NCBI RefSeq assembly: GCF_937891315.1
Contig: NZ_CALAGI010000067.1
Coordinates: forward strand, 1 to 64,000
Direction: 5' to 3'
DNA: 64,000 bases
From: an uncultured Amaricoccus sp.
GTDB taxonomy: Bacteria > Pseudomonadota > Alphaproteobacteria > Rhodobacterales > Rhodobacteraceae
A program made the translations under genes and the position numbers. Below the pieces are notes generated by a model. The model was not told where the DNA came from, did no database searches, and saw nothing but the letters and a program-made list of their open reading frames with translations. Each line of letters begins with the position of its first letter. Within the stretch, counting starts at the first letter, position 1. Positions 8,807 through 18,194 of this stretch are shown piece after piece.

Positions 8807-9793
8807 TCAGAAGATCGACTTGAACTCATCGATATTGGACTTGTCGTACTTGAACGGCGTCGCCATCGCGGCCTCGTTGTTCGCGTCGAGTGTCGCGGTG
8901 CCGATCCGGCCCATCGGGATCTCGGCTCCCGGCTTCGCCTCGACCTTGTCGGTCGCGAGCTCGTAGGCGATCGTCGCCGCCGCGTAGCCGAGATCGACCG
9001 GGTTCCAGATCGCGAAGGATTTCGACGCGCCGCTCGCGATCGCGCCCGCCATTTCCGACGGCAGGCCGAGGCCGGTCACATTGACCTTGCCGATCTTGCC
9101 GGCGTCCGACACCGCCTGCGCCGCCGCGACGATACCCACGCTGGTCGGCGCGATGATCGCGTCGAGGTCGGGATAGGTCTGCAGCAACCCTTGCGTCTCG
9201 CGATAGGACTTGTCGGCGAGGTCGTCGCCATAGACCGTCGCGACCACCTTGATGTTCGGATAGTCGCCCATCACCTTGTTCATCTCCTCGATCCAAGCGT
9301 TCTGGTTCGTGGAGGTCGAGGTCGCCGACAGGACCGCCACTTCGCCGCCCTCGGGCAGTTCGTCGGCGGCGAGCTTGATGATCGTCTGGCCGATCAGTGG
9401 CGAGGACGAGGGTGCCAGATGCATCTCGCGGCCCTCGGGCGCCACGCCGGAATCCCACGAGATGACGGTGATCCCGCGCTGCATCGCCTTCTTCAGCGCC
9501 GGGACCACGGCGTCGGGGTCGTTGGCGGAAATGGCGATGGCATCGACCTTCTGCGCGATCAGCGCGTTGATCACCTCGATCTGGCCCTCGGCGGTGGTCG
9601 AGGTGGGACCGGTATAGATGATCTCCATATTGCCGATTTCCTTGGCCGCTTCCTCGGCGCCGCGCGCGGCCGCCTCGAAGAAGCCGTTGCCGAGCGATTT
9701 GGCGACGATCGCCACCTTGACCGGATCGGCCATCGCCGCCGTCGAGGCGAGAAGCGCCGCGAGGAGCGTCGCGCCGGTGAAGAATCTGTTCAT
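8807..9793 (-). CDS. rhaS: rhamnose ABC transporter substrate-binding protein
   Basis: A 328-residue periplasmic sugar-binding protein of the Peripla_BP_4 (RbsB-like) family. A signal peptide is clear: MNRFFTGATLLAALLASTAAMA with likely cleavage after AMA, leaving DPVKVAIVAKS. The two-lobed family shows in the N-lobe GNGFFEAAARGAEEAAKE and in the hinge and C-lobe LDAIIAPTSVGIVAAAQA. It captures L-rhamnose for RhaTPQ. The start has GGGAGG upstream. It is first in the transport operon, directly after rhaR on the same strand with 69 bases between. Confidence 0.93.
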   Translation of the reverse strand: MNRFFTGATLLAALLASTAAMADPVKVAIVAKSLGNGFFEAAARGAEEAAKEIGNMEIIYTGPTSTTAEGQIEVINALIAQKVDAIAISANDPDAVVPALKKAMQRGITVISWDSGVAPEGREMHLAPSSSPLIGQTIIKLAADELPEGGEVAVLSATSTSTNQNAWIEEMNKVMGDYPNIKVVATVYGDDLADKSYRETQGLLQTYPDLDAIIAPTSVGIVAAAQAVSDAGKIGKVNVTGLGLPSEMAGAIASGASKSFAIWNPVDLGYAAATIAYELATDKVEAKPGAEIPMGRIGTATLDANNEAAMATPFKYDKSNIDEFKSIF

Positions 9794-9862
9794 TTCGTAG
9801 AGCCTCCCATTTGTTCTGGTCGTTCAGGGCACCCGGTTGTCAGGTGCTCATTCTTCTCGCGC

Positions 9863-10678
9863 CTAGGCGCTGGCGGATCCCGCCCCGTCTTCTTCCCTCG
9901 CCGCGCCGGAGGGCGCGACGATCAGCCGGACGCCCGCCTCCTCCAGCATGGCGGCGTGGCGGTCCTCGACCCTCTCGTCCGTGATGACCGTCTGGATCCG
10001 CGACAGCGGGCAGAGGATCAGCGCCGAGCGTTTGGTGAATTTCGACGAATCGACCAGCAGGACGACCTCGTCGGCCTGGCCGATCAGTTTCTCCTCCGCC
10101 TGGATGATCAGCGGGTCGGCTTCCATGACCCCCAGGGGGGCGATGCCCTGCGCGCCCATGAACATGCGCCGCGCGTAGAAATTGCGGGTGACGTCGTTCT
10201 CGAAAGGCGAAAGCACGATGTTCTGCTCGCGATAGATCGTGCCGCCCGACAGCATCACGACGTTGCGCGAATGGTGCAGCAGATGCTCCGCGATCGGAAA
10301 GGAATTGGTGAAGACCTGCAACCGCCGCGTGGCCAAGGGATGCACCATCTGGAAGGTCGTGGTGCCGCCATTGATGATGATCGCATCGCCGTCGTCGCAA
10401 AGCTCGACCGCCGAGCGGGCGATTGCGCGTTTCTGCGCGATATTGATCGAAGCATTGAGCGCGAAGGGTCGGCCGGTCAGGCTCGTCACCGGCATCGGCG
10501 CCATGGCCTCGGCCCCGCCCCGAACGCGGCGCAATTTCTTCTTCAGATGCAGTGTGGCGATGTCGCGCCGGATAGTGGCTTCCGAGCTGTCGGTCAGTTC
10601 CACCAGTTCCGAAACCGAAACGAAGGGCTTCGCCTGAGCGGCGGAAAGAATGACCCTGTGGCGTTCGGATTCGTGCAT
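9863..10678 (-). CDS. rhaR: DeoR-family regulator of rhamnose genes
   Basis: A 271-residue transcription factor. The N-terminal DeoR winged helix-turn-helix reads VSVSELVELTDSSEATIRRDIATLHLKKKLRRVRGGAEA, with the diagnostic TIRRD. The C-terminal sugar-phosphate-sensing DeoRC domain (isomerase-like) has IIINGGTTTFQMV and LLVDSSKFTKRSALIL. The ATG that starts MHESERHRV is preferred because AGGGAGA sits at the right distance; a start 48 bases upstream would run into the operator region. By analogy with Rhizobium RhaR it should control both rhaSTPQMK and the divergent rhaDI. Confidence 0.9.
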   Translation of the reverse strand: MHESERHRVILSAAQAKPFVSVSELVELTDSSEATIRRDIATLHLKKKLRRVRGGAEAMAPMPVTSLTGRPFALNASINIAQKRAIARSAVELCDDGDAIIINGGTTTFQMVHPLATRRLQVFTNSFPIAEHLLHHSRNVVMLSGGTIYREQNIVLSPFENDVTRNFYARRMFMGAQGIAPLGVMEADPLIIQAEEKLIGQADEVVLLVDSSKFTKRSALILCPLSRIQTVITDERVEDRHAAMLEEAGVRLIVAPSGAAREEDGAGSASA

Positions 10679-10721
10679 CGTGTTCTCCCTGACGCCGACA
10701 TTGACGGCGATTCGGCCGATC

Positions 10722-10792
10722 GTCAATCAAAAAACATCACAATCAATCGTTCGCAGTCGCAATATGAATGTTTTTGATCGTTTATGATTGAC
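10722..10792. promoter_or_regulatory. candidate RhaR operators in the rhaR-rhaD divergent region
   Basis: The AT-rich core of the divergent intergenic region carries GTCAATCA (10722-10729) and its exact inverse TGATTGAC (10785-10792). Just inside each is a related stretch: ATCAAAAAACAT (10727-10738) and ATGTTTTTGAT (10768-10778). Two near-identical half-sites pointing at each other, each about one promoter length from a divergent start, are what a DeoR-type repressor controlling both operons would need. Binding by RhaR is inferred from position only. Confidence 0.55.
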
Positions 10793-10864
10793 TCGAGCCG
10801 CGAGTCGCGCGAAAGAAAGGCAGGCCCCGATCAGCGAACGGGGCACGCGCAGGGAGGATGCCAG

Positions 10865-12967
10865 ATGCTGGACAAGTCGCCGGAGCCCCGGATTCGCAAC
10901 GCCTGGGACGACGCGGTCGCCGCGCCGATGAGCGAGCCGGAGAAGCTGCTCTATCGCTCGAACCTGCTCGGCTCCGACAAGCGCGTGACGAACTATGGCG
11001 GCGGCAATACCTCGGCCAAGGTCGCGGAGACCGATCCCCTGACCGGCGAGACGGTGGAAGTGCTGTGGGTCAAGGGCTCGGGCGGGGATATCGGCTCGAT
11101 GAAGCTCGACGGGTTTTCCACGCTCTACATGGACAAGCTCCGCGCGCTGAAGGGCAAGTACCGCGGTGTCGCGCATGAGGACGAGATGGTCGGCTATCTG
11201 CCGCACTGCACCTTCGACCTCAATCCGCGCGCGGCCTCGATCGACACGCCGCTGCACGCCTATGTGCCGCGCCGCCACGTCGATCACATCCATTCCGACG
11301 CGATCATCGCGATCGCGGCCTCGAAGAACTCGGAGGCGCTGACGCGGGAGATCTTCGGCGGGACCATCGGCTGGCTGCCGTGGAAGAAGCCGGGCTATGA
11401 ACTCGGCCTGTGGCTGGAGAAGCTGGCGACCGAGAACCCGGAACTTCGCGGCGCGGTGCTGGAGAGCCACGGGCTCTTCACCTGGGCCGACGACGCCAGG
11501 CACTGCTACGAGACGACGCTCGAGATCATCAATACCGCCGCCGAATGGCTGGCGGACCGGACGGCCGATGTGCCGGCCTTCGGCGGCCTCCGGGTCCAGC
11601 CGCTGCCGGCCGCCGAACGCCGGGCGGTCGCCGCGCGGTTGATGCCGGTGATCCGCGGCCTGATCTCGAAGGAACGCTACAAGGTCGGGCATTTCGACGA
11701 TCAGGGCGCGGTGCTGGATTTCGTCGGCTCGAACGCGCTCGGCGATCTGGCGCCGCTCGGCACCTCCTGCCCCGACCATTTCCTGCGCACGAAGATCCGG
11801 CCGCTGGTGCTGGATTTCGACCCGGCGAACCCGGATATCGAAGCGACGCTCGCCAGCCTGCCGGCGGCGGTCGCGGCCTATCGGGAAGATTACGCGGCCT
11901 ATTACCAGCGCTGCCGCGAGGCGGACAGCCCGGCGATCCGTGACCCGAACGCCGTCGTCTATCTGGTGCCGGGGGTCGGAATGCTGACCTTCGCGCTCGA
12001 CAAGGCGACGGCGCGGATCTCGGGCGAGTTCTATGTGAACGCGATCAATGTGATGCGCGGCGCCTCGGCGGTTTCCGAATATCAGGGCCTGCCGGAGAAG
12101 GAAGCCTTCGATATCGAATACTGGCTGCTCGAAGAGGCGAAGCTCCAGCGGATGCCGAAGCCGAAATCGCTCGCCGGGCGGGTCGCCGTCATCACCGGCG
12201 CCGCCGGCGGCATTGGCGCGGCGACGGCGGAGCGCTATCTGGCCGAGGGCGCCTGCGTGATGCTGGCCGATATCGACGCCGGCGCGGTCGAGGAGGTCCG
12301 CGCGGGCTTCGCGAAGCGCCATGGCGCCGACATGGTGCGCGCGGTGGTGGCGAATGTCACCGACGAGGCGGCGGTCGCGGCCGCCTATGACGCGCTCGCG
12401 GTGGAATTCGGCGGTGTCGACATCGTGGTCTCGAACGCCGGCATCGCCTCCTCCGCCCCGATCGAGGAGACGACGCTCGACCTCTGGAACCGCAATATCT
12501 CCATCCTCGCCACCGGCTATTTCCTGGTCAGCCGCGAAGCGTTCAAGCTCCTGAAAAGGCAGGGCATCGGCGGGTCGGTGGTCTATGTCGCCTCCAAGAA
12601 CGGCCTCGCCGCCTCGCCCAACGCCTCGGCCTATTGCACGGCCAAGGCGGCGGAGATCCATCTCGCCCGCTGCCTCGCGCTCGAAGGGGCGCCGGAGGGG
12701 ATCCGGGTGAATGTGGTGAACCCCGACGCGGTGCTGCGCGGCTCGCGGATCTGGTCCGGCGAATGGCTGGACCAGCGCTCCTCGACCTACGCCACCGACA
12801 AGGAGGGGCTGGAGGAGATGTACCGCCAGCGCAGCCTGCTGAAACGCTCCGTCCTGCCCGAGGACATCGCCGAGGCGAACTATTTCTTCGCGTCCGACGC
12901 CTCGGCCAAATCCACCGGCAACATCGTCAATGTCGATGCCGGCAACGTGCAGTCCTTCACCCGCTGA
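10865..12967 (+). CDS. rhaD: bifunctional rhamnulose-1-phosphate aldolase / lactaldehyde dehydrogenase
   Basis: A 700-residue fusion. The N-terminal class II aldolase/adducin domain (about 1-410) cleaves L-rhamnulose 1-phosphate to dihydroxyacetone phosphate and L-lactaldehyde; the zinc-binding HIH is at 141-143 and NYGGGNTSAK (43-52) lies nearby. The C-terminal short-chain dehydrogenase (about 435-700) has TGAAGGIG (about 443-450) and the catalytic YCTAK (about 590), and probably oxidises lactaldehyde. The architecture matches the RhaD aldolase-dehydrogenase family. The ATG has AGGGAGG upstream; an in-frame start 81 bases earlier lies in the operator. It is followed after 47 bases by rhaI. 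Confidence 0.95.
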   Translation: MLDKSPEPRIRNAWDDAVAAPMSEPEKLLYRSNLLGSDKRVTNYGGGNTSAKVAETDPLTGETVEVLWVKGSGGDIGSMKLDGFSTLYMDKLRALKGKYRGVAHEDEMVGYLPHCTFDLNPRAASIDTPLHAYVPRRHVDHIHSDAIIAIAASKNSEALTREIFGGTIGWLPWKKPGYELGLWLEKLATENPELRGAVLESHGLFTWADDARHCYETTLEIINTAAEWLADRTADVPAFGGLRVQPLPAAERRAVAARLMPVIRGLISKERYKVGHFDDQGAVLDFVGSNALGDLAPLGTSCPDHFLRTKIRPLVLDFDPANPDIEATLASLPAAVAAYREDYAAYYQRCREADSPAIRDPNAVVYLVPGVGMLTFALDKATARISGEFYVNAINVMRGASAVSEYQGLPEKEAFDIEYWLLEEAKLQRMPKPKSLAGRVAVITGAAGGIGAATAERYLAEGACVMLADIDAGAVEEVRAGFAKRHGADMVRAVVANVTDEAAVAAAYDALAVEFGGVDIVVSNAGIASSAPIEETTLDLWNRNISILATGYFLVSREAFKLLKRQGIGGSVVYVASKNGLAASPNASAYCTAKAAEIHLARCLALEGAPEGIRVNVVNPDAVLRGSRIWSGEWLDQRSSTYATDKEGLEEMYRQRSLLKRSVLPEDIAEANYFFASDASAKSTGNIVNVDAGNVQSFTR

Positions 12968-13014
12968 CGCCGGCCCCAACAACAATACGGCGCGCGGACG
13001 CCGGGGAGGAATCC

Positions 13015-14280
13015 ATGCTCGACAACGGCATCATCCTGGAAGCGAACGACGCGGCCGAGGCCGCCGTCCGCTCCGACTACGACCGGCTCGGCGAGGTGCT
13101 GGATCGCCGCGGCGTCGCCATCGCCGAGATCGCGCGCAAGGTCGCGGCTTTCGGCGTCGCGGTGCCGAGCTGGGGCGTGGGCAGCGGCGGCACCCGCTTC
13201 GCCCGCTTCCCCGGCGGCGGCGAGCCGCGCGACGTGTTCGACAAGCTGGACGATTGCGGCGTGATCCAGCAGCTGACCGGCGCCACGCCGACCGTCTCGC
13301 TGCATATCCCCTGGGACAGGGCGCCGGCCGCCGACCTCCGCGCCAAGGCGGCGGAATGGGGCCTCGGGTTCGATGCGATGAATTCCAACACCTTCTCGGA
13401 CAGCCCGGGGCAGGCGCTCAGCTACAAGTTCGGCTCGCTGTCGCATACCGACAAGGCGGTGCGCGATCAGGCGGTGGCGCACAACATCGCCTGCGTGGAG
13501 CTCGGGCGGGAACTCGGGGCCAAGGCCTTGACCATCTGGATCGGCGACGGGTCGAACTTCCCCGGTCAGGCGCATTTCGGGCGGCAGTTCGAGCGCTACC
13601 TCGCCGCGACGGCCGAGATCTACGCCGCGCTGCCCGAGGACTGGACGCTCTTTACCGAACACAAGATGTACGAGCCCGCGTTCTATTCCACCGTGGTCGC
13701 CGACTGGGGCAGCAACCTGATGATCGCCCAGACGCTCGGCGACCGGGCGAAGTGCCTCGTCGATCTCGGCCATCACGCGCCGAATACCAATATCGAGATG
13801 ATCGTCGCGCGGCTGGTCCATGCCGGCAAGCTCGGCGGCTTCCATTTCAACGACTCGAAATACGGCGACGATGATCTCGATTCCGGGTCGATCGACCCCT
13901 ATCGGCTGTTCCTGATCTTCAACGAACTCGTCGGGATCGAGGGGCCGGCGCCGGCCTACATGATCGACCAGAGCCACAATGTGACCGATCCGATCGAGAG
14001 CCTGATCAGCTCCGCGACGGAGATCCAGCGCGCCTATGCCCAGGCGTTGCTCGTCGATCGCGCGGCGCTCGACGCCTGTCAGGAGACGAACGACGCGCTG
14101 ATGGCCTCCGAGACCCTGAAACGCGCCTTCCGCACCGACGTCTCGCCGCTCCTCGCGCAGGTCCGAATCGACAAGGGCGCCGCGGCCGACCCGATCGCCG
14201 CCTATCGTGCCAGCGGCTACCGCGCCCGCGTCAGCGCGGCGCGGCCGGCGAAGGAGGCGGGCTCGGGCGGCATCGTCTGA
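13015..14280 (+). CDS. rhaI: L-rhamnose isomerase
   Basis: A 421-residue metal-dependent TIM-barrel isomerase converting L-rhamnose to L-rhamnulose, the first catabolic step. It belongs to the Pseudomonas stutzeri/Gram-positive RhaI type rather than E. coli RhaA. Metal-site segments are visible: LFTEHKMYEPAF (Glu), CLVDLGHHAPNTNIE (Asp, His), GFHFNDSKYGDDDLDSGSIDPY (His, Asp) and the C-terminal IDQSHN. The ATG is supported by GGGGAGGA. Together with rhaD, rhaK and rhaM it completes the route from rhamnose to dihydroxyacetone phosphate and lactate. A strong hairpin follows. Confidence 0.95.
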   Translation: MLDNGIILEANDAAEAAVRSDYDRLGEVLDRRGVAIAEIARKVAAFGVAVPSWGVGSGGTRFARFPGGGEPRDVFDKLDDCGVIQQLTGATPTVSLHIPWDRAPAADLRAKAAEWGLGFDAMNSNTFSDSPGQALSYKFGSLSHTDKAVRDQAVAHNIACVELGRELGAKALTIWIGDGSNFPGQAHFGRQFERYLAATAEIYAALPEDWTLFTEHKMYEPAFYSTVVADWGSNLMIAQTLGDRAKCLVDLGHHAPNTNIEMIVARLVHAGKLGGFHFNDSKYGDDDLDSGSIDPYRLFLIFNELVGIEGPAPAYMIDQSHNVTDPIESLISSATEIQRAYAQALLVDRAALDACQETNDALMASETLKRAFRTDVSPLLAQVRIDKGAAADPIAAYRASGYRARVSAARPAKEAGSGGIV

Positions 14281-14298
14281 GCCGCGGGCGCCAAGGAA

Positions 14299-14324
14299 GG
14301 GGGACCGGATTTCACCGGTCCCCC
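14299..14324. terminator. bidirectional terminator hairpin rhaI/gap
   Basis: A perfect 10-bp stem, GGGGGACCGG against CCGGTCCCCC, with a six-base loop (ATTTCA) sits in the 52-base gap between the convergent rhaI and gap genes. The stem is very stable, but no long T-run follows on either strand. Confidence 0.8.
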
Positions 14325-14332
14325 GCGTCTGT

Positions 14333-15334
14333 TCAGATCAGCTTGCCCATGGCGACGGCGGTGTCGCCCATGCGGATGGAGAAGCCCCATTCGTTGTCGT
14401 ACCAGGTCAGGATGCGGACCATCGTGCCGTCCATGACCTTGGTCTGATCCATGTGGAACACCGACGAATGCGGGTCGTGGTTGAAATCCGACGATACCAG
14501 CGGCTCCAGCGTATAGCCGAGGATGCCCTTCAGCTCGCCGTCCGCCGCCGCCTTGATCGCGTCGTTGATCTCGGCCACGCTCGTCGCCTTCCTGGCGATG
14601 AACACCAGATCGACCACCGAGACATTCGGGGTCGGCACGCGGATCGCAACACCGTCGAGCTTGCCGTTGAGCTGGGGCAGCACCAGGCCGACCGCCTTCG
14701 CCGCGCCGGTCGAGGTCGGGATCATGCTGAGGGCGGCCGCGCGGGCGCGGTACAGATCCTTGTGCATGGTGTCGAGCGTCGGCTGATCGCCGGTATAGCT
14801 GTGGATCGTCGTCATGAAGCCCTTCTCGATGCCGACGGTCTTGTCGAGGACATAGGCGACGGGCGAGAGGCAGTTCGTCGTGCAGGAGGCGTTGGAGACG
14901 ACGAGATCGTCCTTGGTCAGGGTCTTGTCGTTCACGCCATAGACGATGGTCTTGTCGGCGCCGCCCGACGGGGCCGACACCAGAACGCGCTTGGAACCGT
15001 TTTCAAGGTGGATCTTCGCCTTTTCCTTGTCGGTGAAGATGCCGGTGCATTCCATGGCGATATCGACATCGCCCCAGGGCAGTTCCGCCGGGTTGCGGAC
15101 CGCCGTCACCTTGATCGGACCGCGGCCGACGTCGATCGTATCGCCGGAGACGGTGACGGTGCCGGGGAAACGACCGTGGACGCTGTCATAGCGCACGAGG
15201 TGGGCATTGGTCTCGACCGGGCCGAGGTCGTTGATCGCCACGACCTCGATATCGGTCCGGCCCGACTCGATGATCGCGCGCAGCACGTTACGCCCGATGC
15301 GCCCGAAGCCGTTGATTGCAACCTTGACCGTCAT
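14333..15334 (-). CDS. gap: glyceraldehyde-3-phosphate dehydrogenase
   Basis: A 333-residue type I GAPDH that oxidises and phosphorylates glyceraldehyde 3-phosphate to 1,3-bisphosphoglycerate. The NAD-binding motif is INGFGRIGRNVLRA (7-20). The active-site Cys151 is in SNASCTTNCL and the paired His178 in TTIHSYTGDQ. The C-terminal WYDNEWGFSIRM is canonical, and the length is standard. Asp36 (VAINDLGP) favours NAD over NADP. It is the only glycolytic gene in the window and stands alone, with the rhaI terminator downstream and the glpK relic upstream. Confidence 0.97.
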   Translation of the reverse strand: MTVKVAINGFGRIGRNVLRAIIESGRTDIEVVAINDLGPVETNAHLVRYDSVHGRFPGTVTVSGDTIDVGRGPIKVTAVRNPAELPWGDVDIAMECTGIFTDKEKAKIHLENGSKRVLVSAPSGGADKTIVYGVNDKTLTKDDLVVSNASCTTNCLSPVAYVLDKTVGIEKGFMTTIHSYTGDQPTLDTMHKDLYRARAAALSMIPTSTGAAKAVGLVLPQLNGKLDGVAIRVPTPNVSVVDLVFIARKATSVAEINDAIKAAADGELKGILGYTLEPLVSSDFNHDPHSSVFHMDQTKVMDGTMVRILTWYDNEWGFSIRMGDTAVAMGKLI

Positions 15335-15363
15335 TTCTCGATTTCCCTTACTTCAGGACTGTG

Positions 15364-15505
15364 AGGTCAGCGCGCGCCGACCCGCGTGTATTCCTTCGCG
15401 CCGTCCGGCGCGCGTCGCGGGCTCGAACCGCCGGTCAAGAGCCTGGAAGCGCGCAGATCCGGCAGGCCCCGGATACAGGCCCGCGCGCATTCCCGCAAGC
15501 CGCGC
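15364..15505 (-). pseudogene. relic of a duplicated glpK 3' end
   Basis: On the minus strand this stretch can be read as LAGMRAGLYPGPAGSARFQA, then LDRRFEPATRAGRREGIHAG. This closely follows the last 50 or so residues of the adjacent glpK (LAGMRAGLYPGPAEFARSWA, then LDRRFEPAIEAGAREKAYAG). At DNA level GCTCGAACCG at 15421 pairs with 15694 in glpK, an offset of 273 bp, and similarity fades at both ends with small deletions. There is no start codon context, active-site region or ribosome-binding site, so this is a decayed fragment left by a local duplication, not a gene. Confidence 0.8.
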
Positions 15506-15613
15506 GGACAGAAAACACCGGCGCCGCGCCGGGCACGCGAAATGAGACAAGCTCACAGCCCCGGATGCCGCTTGATATGGTTTCTTGACATGCCCCGGCC
15601 GGACCCGTCCTGA

Positions 15614-17101
<1,488 letters not shown>

Positions 17102-17390
17102 CGCGTCCCTCCCCGGTGCTCCGTTTCGCATGGAGCTTCGTCCGGAACGCAGGGGGCATCCGGCGGCGCGTTCTGTCAAGGCGCGGCTTTGGGGCGGGCA
17201 CGGTGCTCGCATTCTCCGATCCACCGCGAAACATGTCCCGCGACCGCGCGCCACGCGGGGAGAGGGCCGCCAGATATGAGGGTACCTTCCGCCCGTGTCG
17301 CCCCCGCCATTCGCGCCGCAAGTTTATTGCGCGCGCTTGCGCGCCTTCGACGCGCGTTCTATGACGAAATCAGCAACAGTCGCGAGCAGC
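17102..17390. promoter_or_regulatory. divergent glpK-glpR intergenic region
   Basis: This 289-bp gap must hold the promoters for both glpK and glpR. I see no clear -10/-35 pair or GlpR operator. The most symmetric element is around 17226-17243 (CGCGAAACATGTCCCGCG), which is only an imperfect dyad. Confidence 0.3.
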
Positions 17391-18170
17391 ATGGCCCAGA
17401 ACTTCCGTCACTCCGAGATCCTGACAATCGCGAGGGACGCCGGCAAGGTCACGGTCGAAGGGCTCGCCACGCATTTCAATGTCACCGCCCAGACGATACG
17501 GCGCGATCTGGCCGAGCTTTGCGATGTCGGCCAGCTGACGCGGGTGCATGGCGGCGCGATGATCCCGTCGGGGGTGATCGCCCTCGGCTACGAGGATCGG
17601 CGCAGCCTCGCCTCCGAGGAGAAGGACGCCATCGCCCGCATGGTGGCCCGGCAGATCCCGGACGGGGTCTCGATCTTCATGAACATCGGGACCACGACCG
17701 AGGCCGTCGCCCGCGCGCTGCTGAAGCATCGCAACCTGATGGTGATCACCAACAACCTCAACGTGGCGAACATCCTCGCGACGAGCCCGAACTCCGAGGT
17801 GATCGTCGCCGGCGGCATCCTGCGCCGGGCGGACGGTGCGCTGGTCGGCGACGTGACGGCGGAGTTCATCGGCCAGTTCAAGGTGGATTACGCGATCATC
17901 GGCTCGGCGGCGGTCGATCCCGACGGCTCGCTGCTCGACTATGATTTCCGCGAGGTCCGGGTGGCGCAGGCGCTGATCAAGAACGCCCGCAAGAGCTATC
18001 TCGTCGCCGATCATACCAAGTTCAAGATGGCGGCGCCGGTCAGGATCGCGAGCCTCGCCGATCTCGACGGTTTCTTCACCGACATCGCGCCGCCGAAATC
18101 GATTCTTCAGCTCTGCGCCGACAACGATGTTTTCATCCGCACCGTGGAAAACGCGGCGCGGGCCCGTTAG
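17391..18170 (+). CDS. glpR: DeoR-family regulator of glycerol genes
   Basis: A 259-residue DeoR-family repressor. The winged helix is FRHSEILTIARDAGKVTVEGLATHFNVTAQTIRRDLAEL, with TIRRD and the downstream RVHGGAMI hallmark. The sensor domain has IFMNIGTTTEAVARAL and YLVADHTKFK. It is placed as GlpR because it is divergent from glpK, so the effector is presumably glycerol 3-phosphate. Start choice: MAQNFRHSEIL matches the usual GlpR N-terminus. An upstream in-frame ATG (17361) is possible but neither has a strong ribosome-binding site. It converges on trpE with a 24-base gap. Confidence 0.85.
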   Translation: MAQNFRHSEILTIARDAGKVTVEGLATHFNVTAQTIRRDLAELCDVGQLTRVHGGAMIPSGVIALGYEDRRSLASEEKDAIARMVARQIPDGVSIFMNIGTTTEAVARALLKHRNLMVITNNLNVANILATSPNSEVIVAGGILRRADGALVGDVTAEFIGQFKVDYAIIGSAAVDPDGSLLDYDFREVRVAQALIKNARKSYLVADHTKFKMAAPVRIASLADLDGFFTDIAPPKSILQLCADNDVFIRTVENAARAR

Positions 18171-18194
18171 GCGGCGTTTGTCCCAGGGGTTCGG

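Noticed and set aside
10727..12985. A 752-codon minus-strand frame opposite rhaD
   Set aside because: It is a shadow of the aldolase/dehydrogenase fusion, whose zinc and SDR motifs are on the plus strand.
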